From Gymnopus androsaceus JB14 (lineage: Eukaryota; Basidiomycota; Agaricomycetes; Agaricales; Omphalotaceae): 64,000 nucleotides of DNA. How positions within the stretch are numbered: the stretch's first letter is position 1; every line of letters begins with the position of its first letter. Where the stretch lies: the NCBI GenBank assembly GCA_009733575.1, contig ML769390.1, positions 186,001 through 250,000 of the forward strand. The letters run 5' to 3'. The notes beneath the pieces were generated by a model. It worked only from the letters and a program-made list of their open reading frames with translations. It was not told the origin of the DNA and made no database searches. This document shows positions 45,926 to 58,100 of the stretch, in pieces. Made by a program: the position numbers and the translations under genes.

Positions 45926-48302
45926 GTGTACTTGACATACGTAGACGTCCCCAGATTCTTGCTCTTGTAGATGGCTATCAACGATCCAAATCTGATACAT
46001 ACATCTTACATGCTCGTCTTTGGACTTCCTCGGATCGTCAGGGAGAATAATGATAAGGTGACGCAGGGATTGTAAATCTTCTCGCGTTCCCCATGGGATA
46101 GTACTAGTATTAACCAAGTAAGTCATGATCGCACGATTTCAACAGAATCAGCCAGAAATCAATTAGTCTGCGATCCTTCTTTTTCGGACATGACGTTGCA
46201 TTTGGGCTATTTCCGTTGTTAAGTCCACAGCTATTTCTATAGTTACAGTATAGCTGACTTGGGTGTCGAGTCCTCGCAGGTTATTTTTTTTTCGGAAGAC
46301 GTGCATTCAATGAATGATATTAATCTCGGGTTACGAGGACTTCCCTTCTAGGAGTCCCTCGTTTACCGTATGCGAGCAGCAATATGAGGTCGGTGCTCAA
46401 TCAAAACCGACACCTGAGGACCGACATGCACGACATGTATATGTCCCGCTCTGACCCCACATTCACATTTACCTCACTAATGCTAAAACATTCCACTCTC
46501 GGGCACTAGTTATGCAGCATTGCAACATTCCGTGTACGCGCCTATTACAATCCAGCCTGCAACTTCAACGATGGACCAACTGCGCTCATGGCCTTCAAGA
46601 TAGTTTCATGGAGTGAGCGATCTCCGAGCGTAGTAGTCTTTCTTCCTGATAAAGTGCTAAATCCTTGACAGAACTCTGATATCCTCCAAAAACTGGTGCG
46701 GTCGTAGCTACTAGTAACCACTAGAATACAGCACTTCCGAGTCACTTCCCGACGCAGCCAATTCTACTTCCTTACCGTTCTTTTATTCCGCTATCGCCTC
46801 GCCCAAATACTCTTGGTACTTGTCTAACGCTGGATGGCTGTGGCCGAGGAAGGAGAGAAAACCAAAGTTCGGAGGAAGAAAATGAGCGCGAGTGAATGAA
46901 GTGTATGCGCTTGATAAGGTGGCGAGCCTTAGCAGGTTAGTGGTTCCTTCGCGGACGGGGGCTATACTGGCGAGTTCGTCTACAGAATCTACGTTTCCAG
47001 ATGATTTCTATCTCTTGCAAAATACTATATTCAGTGTCACCTCTTGATATGAGCATTAAATTGAGTAAGTTGAGTAAGTTGAGTCAGCGGTCGACTTCGG
47101 CGATGGGAGCTTTGTGGGTCATTACTTGCTTTGTACTAAGCAAGCGATCTTAACCACTTCAATCTGTCCACTTTCCTCTAAATGGTTTTAGCCATGTTTA
47201 TCCGGAACCAATTGACGAACCAGGCATCAGCACGAACCGCGTTCGAACAACCAGGCGAACCTCTGCGTCCCTGCACTGTACCCCTGCCTGTCTGGGCCAT
47301 AATGAACACCCCAAGACGGAGTTTAGAAAAAGGAAACCCCTTTAAGTACTCGAATTTGATCAGTTGTGCTGCGGGTTTTTCATTATATCGGAGGCTTGTA
47401 AGTATAATAGTTCATATTCCGCACGTCGTGCTGAGAAGTCGGTTGACATTGCATGTAATATGTAAATGCGCCTTCAGCTGTGTTAAGGCCCCGCCCTATG
47501 CACTCGGTTCCGTTCCGAGTTTCGAGCAAGTTTCGAGTCGTGTAATGAAATTGATTCATGCAAGATTCATATGTATATTTTTAAGAACTTTAACACCTAT
47601 TTACACAGAATACAAAGAGTGCATACGAGGGCATACGAGGCATACCATAGAGGCGCAGTACATTAGTCACAGGAAATTTCAATGGGTACCGTACCTTCAT
47701 GAATAACACTGACTTGAACTTGCAGAAAATTTGGAAAGCGCTGTGGATATTCTTCCACGTTACGCTTTCGCAGTTTGTAATACCTCTGCGTACCAGACGG
47801 TAGCTAAACACCATTGCGCGACTACGTGCTGACGGTTGATGGAGTCATACCGAACGCATTCAGACTGATGAATGATTAATGAAGGGTGGCCACAATATTC
47901 AATGAATCAAAATCAAAGGCTCTGAAACGGAGGTGCTAGGAGCCAGGGCTGGTAAACATTGAGATCGGAGACCGAAGGCTCAGAGGTAAAGATCGGAAGG
48001 TTTTGCTTGAGTAGAACGACTTCTTCTTGACCTCGAGTGGACACGGTTCAAATATTTATTTTTTGCAATTCGAAAGTGACCACCGACACAAAGCCAACAA
48101 ACTAGATGCGCCAGACAATAATACCGTCAATCCAACCCGTTTCGGTATCAAAAATGCCGCGGTATTGCTCTTGCTTGCCATCACCAGTGCATGAATAATA
48201 TAATAGTAAAGGGAAGCAGAAGGGAAGTTGCGCCGTGCGAGAGCCTACGACAGACTGGAGACAATGCTGTCAATAAATGAACGTATCGAAATAAAACAGT
48301 AT
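45926..48302. other. 2.4 kb gene-poor region
   Basis: No supportable gene. The longest frame (plus strand 47182-47706, 174 residues) has no motif, no splice partners and a composition unlike neighbouring proteins. Short direct repeats of TTGAGTAAG occur at about 47061-47085, and of GCATACGAGG near 47620. The 3' UTRs of UCH37 and the dipeptidase gene must lie at the two ends. Confidence 0.5.
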
Positions 48303-50373
48303 CTATAGTTCATTCCAGCCTCCGCGGGGTATGTCTGTTCTTTTGTCATACAGGTCATATACTGGCTGCGCGCCAGCAGCTTTCAAGTTCTTCGAGACCT
48401 TTTCAGCTCCTTCAAAGACCCTGAGGAGATTTCCCCCAGTCAGACCAGCGAGTTCGTATTTCGTCCACCCACGGCTATAAAGTTCAGCGATCTGCAAAGA
48501 GCAGAGTAAGTTCATTTGGTTGATGTTATATGAGTAACAGAACAACGATCAGGTCGATAAACTGCTGGCAAGAAACCAAAAAATGGCAAACAACTCACTA
48601 GCGCAGGATATTTCGAGACATCCTCCAGGCCAGTGGGAACTTCTCCTATTCCGTCGAAATCACTGCCTATGCCGACGTATTCTTTACCAATAAATTTTTC
48701 CGATGTGTTCCACATGGTTGGCTACTGCACTGACATTTGCAAGGCCGTCGGGAGCAACGAAATATGGTGCAAAGTTTACCTTGAGCCATATCAGTATTCA
48801 AGTTTTCGCCCAAAAAAAACCAAGGTACCATAACAACTGCATCTTTGCCTAAATCCGTTATTTGCTTTAGCACTTCGTCTGGAACGTTGCGTGGAACGTC
48901 ATGGACCTATCACGCATTCATCGGACCGTCAGTGTATATTTCAGTCTACAGGTCGAAGAAACTACCGTTCGGGCAGATGAGTGTGACCAAATCACAGGGG
49001 CCTTGGAATACTTCAGAGCTTGGATCGCCGTAGCATCTGAAGTGTGAGACAAGTCCACCAAGACTCCGAGTCGGTTCATCTCATCAATCAAAGACAGACC
49101 TAAGGGACTTCAATGAATGTTAGTTACATGTTGCATATGCTAGCACCATAGCGGCAAGAGCGGGGACCTCGGAAAAGATACGAGTGTGCAATGGATGAAC
49201 ACTGAAACATCACGGGCTCGGAGAGCAAGGGCAACGCAAAATGCTATGGTTCTTAAAACTTGTCGTATCAGCCAGTATCGGTCAGTATCGACACCGTCGC
49301 ATGAATCGGGAGCATAGGGGTGCGCCCGGATGAGAGTGATATAACCAGGATGACTACTCACGTCAAGCCGTTATGCAAAGGCTCTTTTCCTGGGGCTATA
49401 CCGCATGAATCTGCGAAGGCGTTGTGACAACTGTGGGTGAGCGTAACGTAGCGAACGCCTAATGCATAGTATTGGCGCAGCACAGCGATACTATTTCCAA
49501 GTTGGTGAGCTCTATTTGTGAAGAATCGAGTCAAAAGTTCTAGTGATCAAAGTAGAAAAGCGATAGCCGCTGAAATTTTCACTGAATAGAGACATTTAAT
49601 TGAACGTACCCTTCGACGCCGAGAAGACTAGCAATTTTCCCATGGGAAATAGCAGATTTAATGTCTGTTGTACCAAGCGCGAGTTGAAATGTATCTGGGT
49701 ATTTTTCAATCAACAACTTGGAAACATCGATCTGCTCAAGTGTATCCCTGGAGCTCATCCATTACAACAGGTTTCATCGAATGCACAGAACAAGAAACGA
49801 ACCTAACTCTCCAGGTTGCATTCAAGAACTCTTCTCCCTCGGCATCAGGATCTGCACATGATACATACACTGACCTATTCATGAAATGAATCAGTAGTCA
49901 ATACTGTTGGTAGTCAAGAGACGAACCAGAAGAAACCACCGACTTTTCCTTTCCTGAGGCGCTCAATATCGACTTGTGCAGGCATACCGGAGTTGAGGTC
50001 AATGGACGATACGTTGTTGGCATACCTGTAACGAGCGAGTATTGGAAGATCAATGTGACCATCCTACGCAAAGATCTATCATACATTTACATCTGCCAAC
50101 AAGGCTAGAGGCACTTACAATGATCGGAGACTTGTCTAATATACTCAGTGCAGCAAACATAGGATCCGAAGGTTCTCCACCAGCCCAGGATTTGAGGCTG
50201 TCTGGAAGGTCATCAAGGAAGAATAGCATCACCACAAGTACAGCAGTCGTTAAGAGGGTCAAGACACCCCATACTATAGAGCGGACTCTGGTGTTGAAGG
50301 GTGCATCCGGTTTAGTGCGTGTGCCATATTCATCATGATCTCTAGATGATAGAAGGGCAGTTTCTTCAGACAT
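48303..50373 (-). CDS. Membrane dipeptidase (peptidase M19), one frame break
   Basis: Nine exons (50119-50373, 49927-50063, 49803-49874, 49610-49747, 49362-49511, 48966-49107, 48829-48906, 48599-48779, 48303-48491) give 446 residues once one base is dropped at the plus-strand T run 48695-48699. An N-terminal type II membrane helix ([20 protein letters not shown]) precedes the renal-dipeptidase barrel. Zinc ligands are in place: His/Asp of DGHIDLP (from residue 86), Glu of LLGVEG, His of LTHSCHN and [16 protein letters not shown], then GIGSDFDG. The enzyme cleaves dipeptides with broad specificity outside the cytosol. The fifth intron is long (254 nt). The gene is divergent from nicotinamide riboside kinase. 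Confidence 0.9.
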
Positions 50374-50604
50374 TAGATATCAGAATTGGCCGTTATACTA
50401 GCTGGGTTGAATTCCAGTGGGTCCTGGTGGTAGATGACAGAGAAACGCGTCCTGCACACACACAGGCCTCCGCAATGCCGAGATAAGAATACGCAATTGA
50501 TAAGCGCTCATTCAAAAGCCCCGTTTCCTCTTACTTTCGTCTTTTCATCGTCTGCGACCAATCGCCAGACTAATCATTTACACATCGGTTCTAGAAAGCA
50601 ATAG

Positions 50605-51767
50605 ATGGGGGACCTCAGCTCTGACGGGTCAACTCAGCAGAAAACAAGAGTTATTCTTGTCGGAATTGGGTGCGGCTTTATTCAAATTCTATTCACAGAG
50701 ATCTGATACTTATCGGTACCAGAGGAGCCACTTGTTCCGGTAAGACGACGCTCGCAAAGCATCTGAGGCGGATCCTTCCTAATAGTGTAATAATCCATCA
50801 GGACGTCAGTGCGTTTTTGGCTTTATCGATGTAGTGTACTGCAATCTAAAGCTCTCCCATTTTCCCTAGGATTTTGCTCCAGTATAGCTATTTATGTCTC
50901 GTCACTTCAATTCGTTCTCATGGCAATTTTAGCCTCAGGAACTCGTTCCGGTACACCCTGTGTACAAGGTGCAAGATTGGGACGCTCCTGCCGGAGCTAT
51001 TCAGTGGCCTCGTATGGTCAACTTTTTGAAAGAGATCAAGAGGACGGGTGTTATTCCACCAGATCATAGAAGTCATGACCATTTGAACGAGCAGAAGCTG
51101 GTTGATCTCAGCGAAGAAACCAAGCTTAGATGGTCTACTACCTTCCAAGAGATGCAACAGGATGCTGAGCAGACCGGAGATAAGATAACATGGGGCTTGG
51201 TTGATGGATTTTTACTTTACTGGCATCCGGTTAGTGAACAGGAACGAACACCATGCAAGTATTGACGATTGGATTGGTAGGATGTTTACGAGCAAATGGA
51301 CGTGCGGATATTTCTTCGTATACCGGAAAGTGTACTCAAGCAAAGACGGCATGAAAGACACGGATACCATACAGCAGGTAAGTTGTTTCCGATAGCCTTC
51401 TCCTTTTATTCGCCGGTGTTCCTTCTGGCCTCCATAATAATATACAATTATTGACATACCACCGCAACTCTTCCTCTAACTCCACTACTTTCTGGACGAT
51501 TCCTGATCCGTTGCTAACCGGCAGTTCAATCTGACCCAGAGGGATCACTATGGCGTGATCCTCCACAATATTGGGAGCAGATAGTCTGGCCCGCATATCT
51601 AGAAGCTAACAAGGCATTTATTCGCCAACGGAGACGTAGAACACGGTGGCCCGAGCGAAAAGGTCCAGCGGCTGGTGATGATCAATGGGATTGAAATGGG
51701 AATGGCAGAGTTGATTCAGAGATGTTGTGAGGTATTGAAAGAGACGTTGAAAAACTATATTGGTTAG
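50605..51767 (+). CDS. NRK1: Nicotinamide riboside kinase, one frame break
   Basis: Six exons (50605-50669, 50723-50804, 50870-50881, 50933-51229, 51281-51377, 51525-51767) give 264 residues if one T is dropped from the run 51617-51619. The P-loop reads GATCSGKTTLAKHL after splicing; IIHQDDFAP follows, built from a 12-nt microexon. Then WDAPAGAIQWPRM, VDGFLLYWHP, DVRIFLRIP, SLWRDPPQYWEQIVWPAY and NGDVEHGGP match NRK/uridine-kinase-like enzymes. It phosphorylates nicotinamide riboside with ATP to NMN in NAD salvage. The divergent neighbour is a membrane dipeptidase. The 147-nt fifth intron is longer than usual. The frame break sits in the conserved KALFANGDVEHG segment. Confidence 0.88.
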
Positions 51768-52132
51768 ACATTTTTCATTCTACATATACGTTTACATTCT
51801 AGAAAATACTTGACAATGAAAGGGATTAGAAAGGAGCGTGCGGCGTTAAACTTACCTAGTCCGCATGGAAATATTGGGTAGTCTGAGGACTTGAGATTAT
51901 CTCTGCGCATGAAAGCACTGTCCAAGTGTGTGTTGCATGCTTGGAAATATTCAGAAAATCAGATAATTGAAAGGGAACATGGAGGAGATCCTCTCAAAAC
52001 CGGTACGAGTTCGGCACAAGAATCACATGCAAAAATAAATACGGATCCTGTGATTGGCCTATTCCGCTTATAAGAGTCCCGCCCGCCTTCCTTCCGCATA
52101 TTCTTCTTTCGTACTCTCTTCCATCCACAAGA
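51768..52132. promoter_or_regulatory. Intergenic, presumed promoter of the fumarate reductase gene
   Basis: Spacer of 365 bp with a pyrimidine-rich leader (about 52080-52128) just before the ATG at 52133. No open frame of note. Confidence 0.4.
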
Positions 52133-54227
52133 ATGTCGATTATCGTTGTTGGTGGTGGTCTCGCTGGTCTCTCTGCCGCTCACACTCTCCTTGAGCGTGG
52201 CGCAAATGTTCTTCTTCTCGACAAACAAGGGTTGGTTCAGTCTGTTTACAGCTTTAACGTGCTAATACTTTCATAGGTTCATGGGAGGAAACTCAACAAA
52301 GGCTACATCCGGTATCAATGGTGCTGGTACTCAGGCTCAGCAGGAATTAAGCATTCCTGACAATGCAAAGATCTTCTTTGACGATACCAAGAAATCTGTA
52401 TGTGTCTAATCCGTCTGTTAATCCCGTATATTCATGATATACAGGCCAGAGATCTCGCTAGAGATGATCTTATTCGAGTTCTAACTGGTCGCTCAGGTGA
52501 CGCAGTCAACTGGCTCCAAGACAAGTTTGGTTTGGATCTTTCAAAGGTTGCTCGTCTTGGTGGTCACAGCCAGCCTCGTACACATCGTGGAGGTGCTCAG
52601 TTCCCGGGAATGGTACGTCCTTAGAATCACTCAACTCTGAGCGTTATTAATTGTATTTCAGGTTATCACCTACGCTCAAATGGAACGCTTAGAGGACCTT
52701 GCCATCTCTCAACCCGAGCGTGTCAAGATTGTCAAGAAAGCCCGAGTCACCAAATTGATCAAAGACGAGAATGGAGATGTCAATGGTGTCGAGTACACTC
52801 TAGGCGGCAAAACCGAGACCGCTTACGGCCCAGTCATTCTTGCTACTGGTGGCTACGCCGCTGACTTTACGGCCGATTCGCTACTAAAGAAACATCGTCC
52901 CGAGTACTACGACCTTCCGACCACTAACGGAGACCATTGTACTGGTGATGGTCACAAGATGGCCATGGCTGCTGGTGCCAAAGCAATTGATATGGAAAAG
53001 GTCCAGGTACATCCAACTGGTCTCGTCGATCCCAACGAACCCGAAGCCAAGGTGAAATTCTTGGCTGCTGAGGCTCTGCGAGGTGTCGGTGGATTGCTGT
53101 TAGACAACACTGGCGCGCGATTTGTCGACGAGCTCCAACATCGTGACTATGTTACTGGCAAGATGTGGGAGAATGGCAAGGTACGGGTATCGATCAAGTC
53201 GTGTCCAGTTTTATTCGTTTACCTTGGTTAACAGTTCCCAATCCGTCTGGTCCTCAATGGAGCTGCGTCAAAAGAGATCGAGTGGCATTGCAAGCACTAC
53301 GTCGGTCGTGGTCTGATGAAGCGTTTCGATTCTGGCGATGCCCTCGCCAAGGAATTCGGTTTATCTCCCTCCGTCCTTAAGAAGACCTTTGAAGACTACA
53401 ACCAATCTGTCCGAACGAAGAAGGATCCGTTTGGCAAGAAGGTATATATTGTTTACTTGGTGTACTCGGTCTCTGACTCATTTCATTTTTCCAGTTCTTC
53501 TCCGGCGAATGGACCTACAATGACACCTTCCATGTCGCTATGATGACTCCGGTCCTGCATTACACTATGGGTGGTCTTGAAATCGACCAAGGCTCTCATG
53601 TTATTGGAACCGATGGCAAACCTGTACCGGGTCTTTTCGCTGCTGGAGAGGTCGCGGGAGGTGTCCACGGTGCTAACCGTCTTGGTGGAAGTTCCTTACT
53701 GGGATGTGTTGTATTCGGACGTGTAGCTGGAGACTCTGCAGCTGCGTACCTGTTACAAGCAACTAGCGTTGCTGTAGCGAAAGCTGGCGGACGTCTCGGT
53801 GCTATTGCTGGCCAGGTCTCAGGCGCTTCGTCATCGTCATCATCCTCGTCATCAGCTCCTCCAGCAAAAGAAGAAAAGTCGAGCGGAAGCGCCAAAACGT
53901 TCACAATGGAGGAGGTTGCTAAACATAAAGCCAAGGATAATGTTTGGGTCGTCGTGAATGGTGAAGTGTTAGATGTTACAAGTGTATGTTATGTTAATGG
54001 TTTCACGGTTTTCTTTGCTCATGTATCACTCACAGTTCCTTCCTGACCATCCTGGAGGCGAAAAAGCAATCATGTTATACGCTGGAAGAGATGCCACGGA
54101 GGAGTTCAATATGCTGCACGATCCCAAGGTACTGCAACGTTTATTTGTGTCTTCATCGATATTAACCGTTTCGTAGGTTATTCCTCGATACGCACCGGAC
54201 GCTGTTATAGGCAAGCTTAAGGAGTAG
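52133..54227 (+). CDS. FAD-dependent fumarate reductase fused to cytochrome b5
   Basis: Eight exons (52133-52230, 52277-52397, 52445-52612, 52662-53180, 53235-53441, 53495-53983, 54036-54128, 54177-54227) give 581 residues with no frame break. The N-terminus is the FAD Rossmann fold (VVGGGLAGLSAAHTLLERG; MGGNSTKATSGING), then the fumarate site (HSQPRTHRGG; PVILATGGYA; QVHPTGL; LHYTMGGLEID; GLFAAGEVAGGVHGANRLGG). This is the soluble Osm1/Frd1 type that reduces fumarate to succinate with FADH2, allowing FAD/NADH reoxidation. A Ser-rich linker leads to a cytochrome b5 domain with heme ligands in FLPDHPGGEKAI and FNMLHDP. No targeting signal is obvious. Confidence 0.94.
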
Positions 54228-54477
54228 ATTATGCATATATTTTAGCTTTTTCCTTGTGTTATTCAGTATCAATAGCTTTTTCTCTTTTCAATATCATTAT
54301 GGAGTCCGGATTCGGTAGTGACGCTTTGTCGAAGTGGATGGTCATCCGGACACTACGTCATGCAAACGTTTTGAACGTCACTCACCCAAAGCGCGTGTAT
54401 AAAAGACTCCTGCCATCTGACTCTTCAGCTATATTCTCTGTGCTATCCATTATCTACCCGACTCGCAGCCTCTTACA

Positions 54478-55158
54478 ATGTTCCGAGCAATTCGAGTTCC
54501 AAAGTCGACCAGCGTTGCTGCCTTGACAAAGGTAATGGTTCGATTCACATCCTACGCAATATTGTTATAACGAGCACTTGTACAGGCAAAGCGAGTCCGA
54601 ACTTATGCTACTGAAGCTCCAAGGGCCGCCAAATCAAGCAACAACGTTCTTCTCTTTGGTGCTCTTGCAGCCGCGGGTGGTGCTGCATATTGGTACTACA
54701 CCAACCCCAACGAGGCAGAACAGCTAAAAGCAAAGGCAAAAAAAGACGAGGAGGAGGCGATCCAGAAGGCTAGAGAAGCTGGTAGTGCAGGTAAAGCGCG
54801 TGTTGAAGATGCGTACAGGATGGGTCAACTGAAATTTGACGAAGTGAAAGCTTCAGCGGATAAGACCATCAGTGATGCGGAGGCACGGGCGAAGCAGGCA
54901 GCTAGCGATGCACAGGCGAAATTTGACGGGTACAAGCAGAGTGCTTCGAAGAGTGTAGCGGGTGCCAGAGATTCTACAGAGAATTTGTACAATGAGGCAA
55001 GGGGTGCTGCAGGGGAAAAGAAGGAAGAAGCTAAAGCTGGATGGTTTAGCTGGCTGGGGTGGGGTAAAAGCAATGCAGAGGATGTCAAGAAATCTGGTGC
55101 CCAGAAGGTTGCTAATGCAGCAGGAGATGTTCAGGACAAAGCAAACAAGCACGCTTAA
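54478..55158 (+). CDS. Mitochondrial LEA/apolipoprotein-like helical protein
   Basis: Exons 54478-54531 and 54586-55158 give 208 residues. An Arg/Ser-rich N-terminus (MFRAIRVPKSTSVAALTKAK) is a good mitochondrial leader and is followed by one transmembrane helix (NVLLFGALAAAGGAAYWYY). The rest is a charged, Ala/Lys/Glu-rich amphipathic helix with about 11-residue periodicity (DAEARAKQAASDAQAKF; STENLYNEARGAAGEKKEEAK), as in LEA group 3 and apolipoprotein-like proteins that protect or shape membranes. Trp-rich segment GWFSWLGWGK near the end may contact lipid. Function inferred from composition only. Confidence 0.8.
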
Positions 55159-58100
55159 GGACTAGGGTCAATGATATATTGTGTACTACCTTTCTGTATT
55201 TCTTAGCGAATGGTCAGCTTGTGAAAACATCTTGGGCGTTCTCATCCAACGGACCAGCCTGAGGATCACCCGGTCGCAGATAATGTCGCGATGCCAATGT
55301 AATATAGATTTCTGTTCTGGCGTTCAATATCATAAGTCTCGGTGTATGACGGCGATCCCTTTCTGAAAAAATTGAACCGAATCGTCACACACCGAAATCG
55401 AGCTGAAGCAGGCTTAGTTCTATTATTTTCTTGAACCGAGCTGCTGATCCCGCGTAGGTCCTGTGGGGGCGTCAATCGGGCGATGATCTACCACAAAGTC
55501 AATCAACGAGAGCAGTTCCTCCAAATCAAGTCAAGACCTAAAAAAACCTACATATTGTAAAATAGCGTCTCTGAAGATAGCGACTAGCTCGCTGATTCGG
55601 CAAGGGCCGCGGGATACGCGACATTGCTTTTCGCAGCAAATAATTCAGCTCGCTACATCCAGCCTCATTCCCCGCCTTCAAGGCGTGGATTCGCCGTCTG
55701 GCTGCGGAAGGGCTGCTATTTTTCCTAGATGTTTATTGCGGCTAAACTGCTGCTAGTGTCTCCCGTTTGCTGTGCCCCCGCCCTGCAATAGCCAAGGATA
55801 GAGATCAGTGACGCTTTAATAGCCCGAGGTTTCATCGGCCCATCGTTGGCGGTGACGCTCCTTCACATATTCCTGGCATATGAGCGGCGAGCAATGTTAA
55901 TATTGGGGTGTTCACTGAGTTCGGAGTCGGAGTCAAAGGGTCGAGAGAACAGCTTTACTTGCAATTTGAGATTTCCATGGATGGCAAACTGGTACCGAAG
56001 ACTGGGTGTACAATCGTATAAGTCGAGAAATCGACAACTAGTGCTTAAAACGTGCTTCCAAAATGCAACTTAATATTGGGGTTACTACCCACTCACTTGA
56101 AAAGGTAATTAAAATATGTACCGTAAAGACGATTCAATATAGGGACGTTCACAGTAGAACTTACCCTTCTTACAAAACCTAAAGAAAAGTAGATTTTGTC
56201 AGTCGTACTAATTTGGTTGTCACTCAGAATTTTTGGAACATTCGGAAACAGATCATTGTCATTGCCACTGCTTCCTTCGCTGCGTCCTCTCGCTGCTCCT
56301 AATGACTTCCAGCCATAAGAAAAACCACAGATTTATTAATTATTCTAGCAATAACCACTTTTGCGTGACTTCTGACTACTTGAATGCAAAAAAATGTTGA
56401 AAGAATCATGCTCTATGTGAGGGCGGGGATGGGCTGGGATCGACGGAAGTGATGACCAGTAGTGTCGGGATAACTGTCAGGGGCACGGTCGGGAGACGAC
56501 AATGCTGTCAAGACATTACTTATCAGAGGGACGTGATGTGGCTCCGCCATCCCTGGTCAAACCATGCGACGTGATAGTCTGTGACGTTTGGTGACTACTT
56601 ACAGCACATTTAGGTTTTTTAGAAAATGTAAAAAATGTAAGCTCTACTGTGAACGTCCCTAATATAATAGTAATCCTCACTTAACCAAGGATCTTCCAAC
56701 CTAATATATGCGCAGTTATATGTTTATATGCGGATGTACTCTCGCTAGTTAGAGTTCCTCCACTCATGGGAATGCGGACGTTATATGGATTCCATCGACC
56801 GCGACTCGGCAGCTCTCGCCAATGTTCGAATACCCGGTTCTAGTTGCATATGAGCGAAAGAACTCTGGATAGATTTAAGTATGTAGCCCACCTCTAGCTT
56901 GGATCAACCGTCATAATCATACTTAGAATTATCATGTTCAACTACATATGACAGATAATCACATATATGCACTCACCAGTATTTTGAAATGCAAGTCTAG
57001 TGCATAATGCGAGCGCGCGCCTAGCTTCTGCGTTCAGCTCTTGGACCGAGTCATTTAATATACAGTACTTCCTTCCTTCCGACGAGGAAACATTGACAGA
57101 GATGACCCTGAGGACGGGAAAGAGCTTCAACCATCAGTCTCGCAGTCTTGACGACTCTGAGAAGCCTCGAGACGACGGAGACGTCAACGAGCACATGTTT
57201 TAGGAAGGAACGAAGGAAGTCTATTCCATATACTTATCTAGGGAAAAACATAGGACATTGACAAAGCAAGCTGGAGACAACATGTTCCCGTTTGATTTTG
57301 AACGACATAGATAGACAGAGTCCTACTACTTGACCATCTTGAAATTGTCAGTTTCAAACTGTTGCGATAAATTCCAACAAGCATCAGGCCACTGATGACC
57401 ACTTGAACATTTCCGTTCCAGGGTAAACCAACTAGGAAGGAAGTGTATTAGAAGTCACCCCTAGTCAACCCGTCTGCAAGGAGACCACTCATTAGCAAAT
57501 TCGAGGCACCTACAGGCTGTACTTACCAACGATCTTGGGCATACATCTACTGTGATTCGAGGTTCAGCTGTAACAATGCCGCTCAGCAAAGATACAATTT
57601 AGCGAGCGTCCGGCATGCCATGTCCTCCACAGGCGGTACGAAAGACAAGAATGTAGTCAGATAGACGATATATAATACTGTCAGCGACCCAAGTACATGC
57701 GCGCCTCGTATCCTTCTCTGGACCGGGTTACCAGCCAAGACTTTGCTCTGCTAGGGATTGGCAGAAACGGAAAACAGAGCATCGCTTCCCGAAATTCAAA
57801 GTCGGTCTTGTTGCGCGAAGACGAGCGGGTTGCGCGAAGACGAGCGGGACGCGCAATTGGTTTCGCCGCCGATTCCAGCGTATGTATCCCGGGAGCGATA
57901 AGCCATTCTCAACGCCTTGGACCCGAGTTGAGTCAGGTTCAGACTCCAGAGCCTGCCAGAAAAGCTCAGAAAAGTCAATGTGGCAGGCATCAGTCGGAAG
58001 TTCTCTATGCTGGATTCTGAGAACCGTGTTACAACGACGTCTTCATGGTCAGACGGTAGAGGTGGTAACGCTCATCTGAAATATCAGTATCATTATAATG

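Noticed and set aside
47182..47706. 174-residue open frame in the gene-poor region
   Set aside because: No motif, no sensible start, no splice partners and a composition unlike real proteins nearby.
53827..53868. Poly-Ser coding repeat as a possible microsatellite insertion
   Set aside because: It is an ordinary low-complexity linker between the reductase and b5 domains, in frame, with mixed Ser codons.
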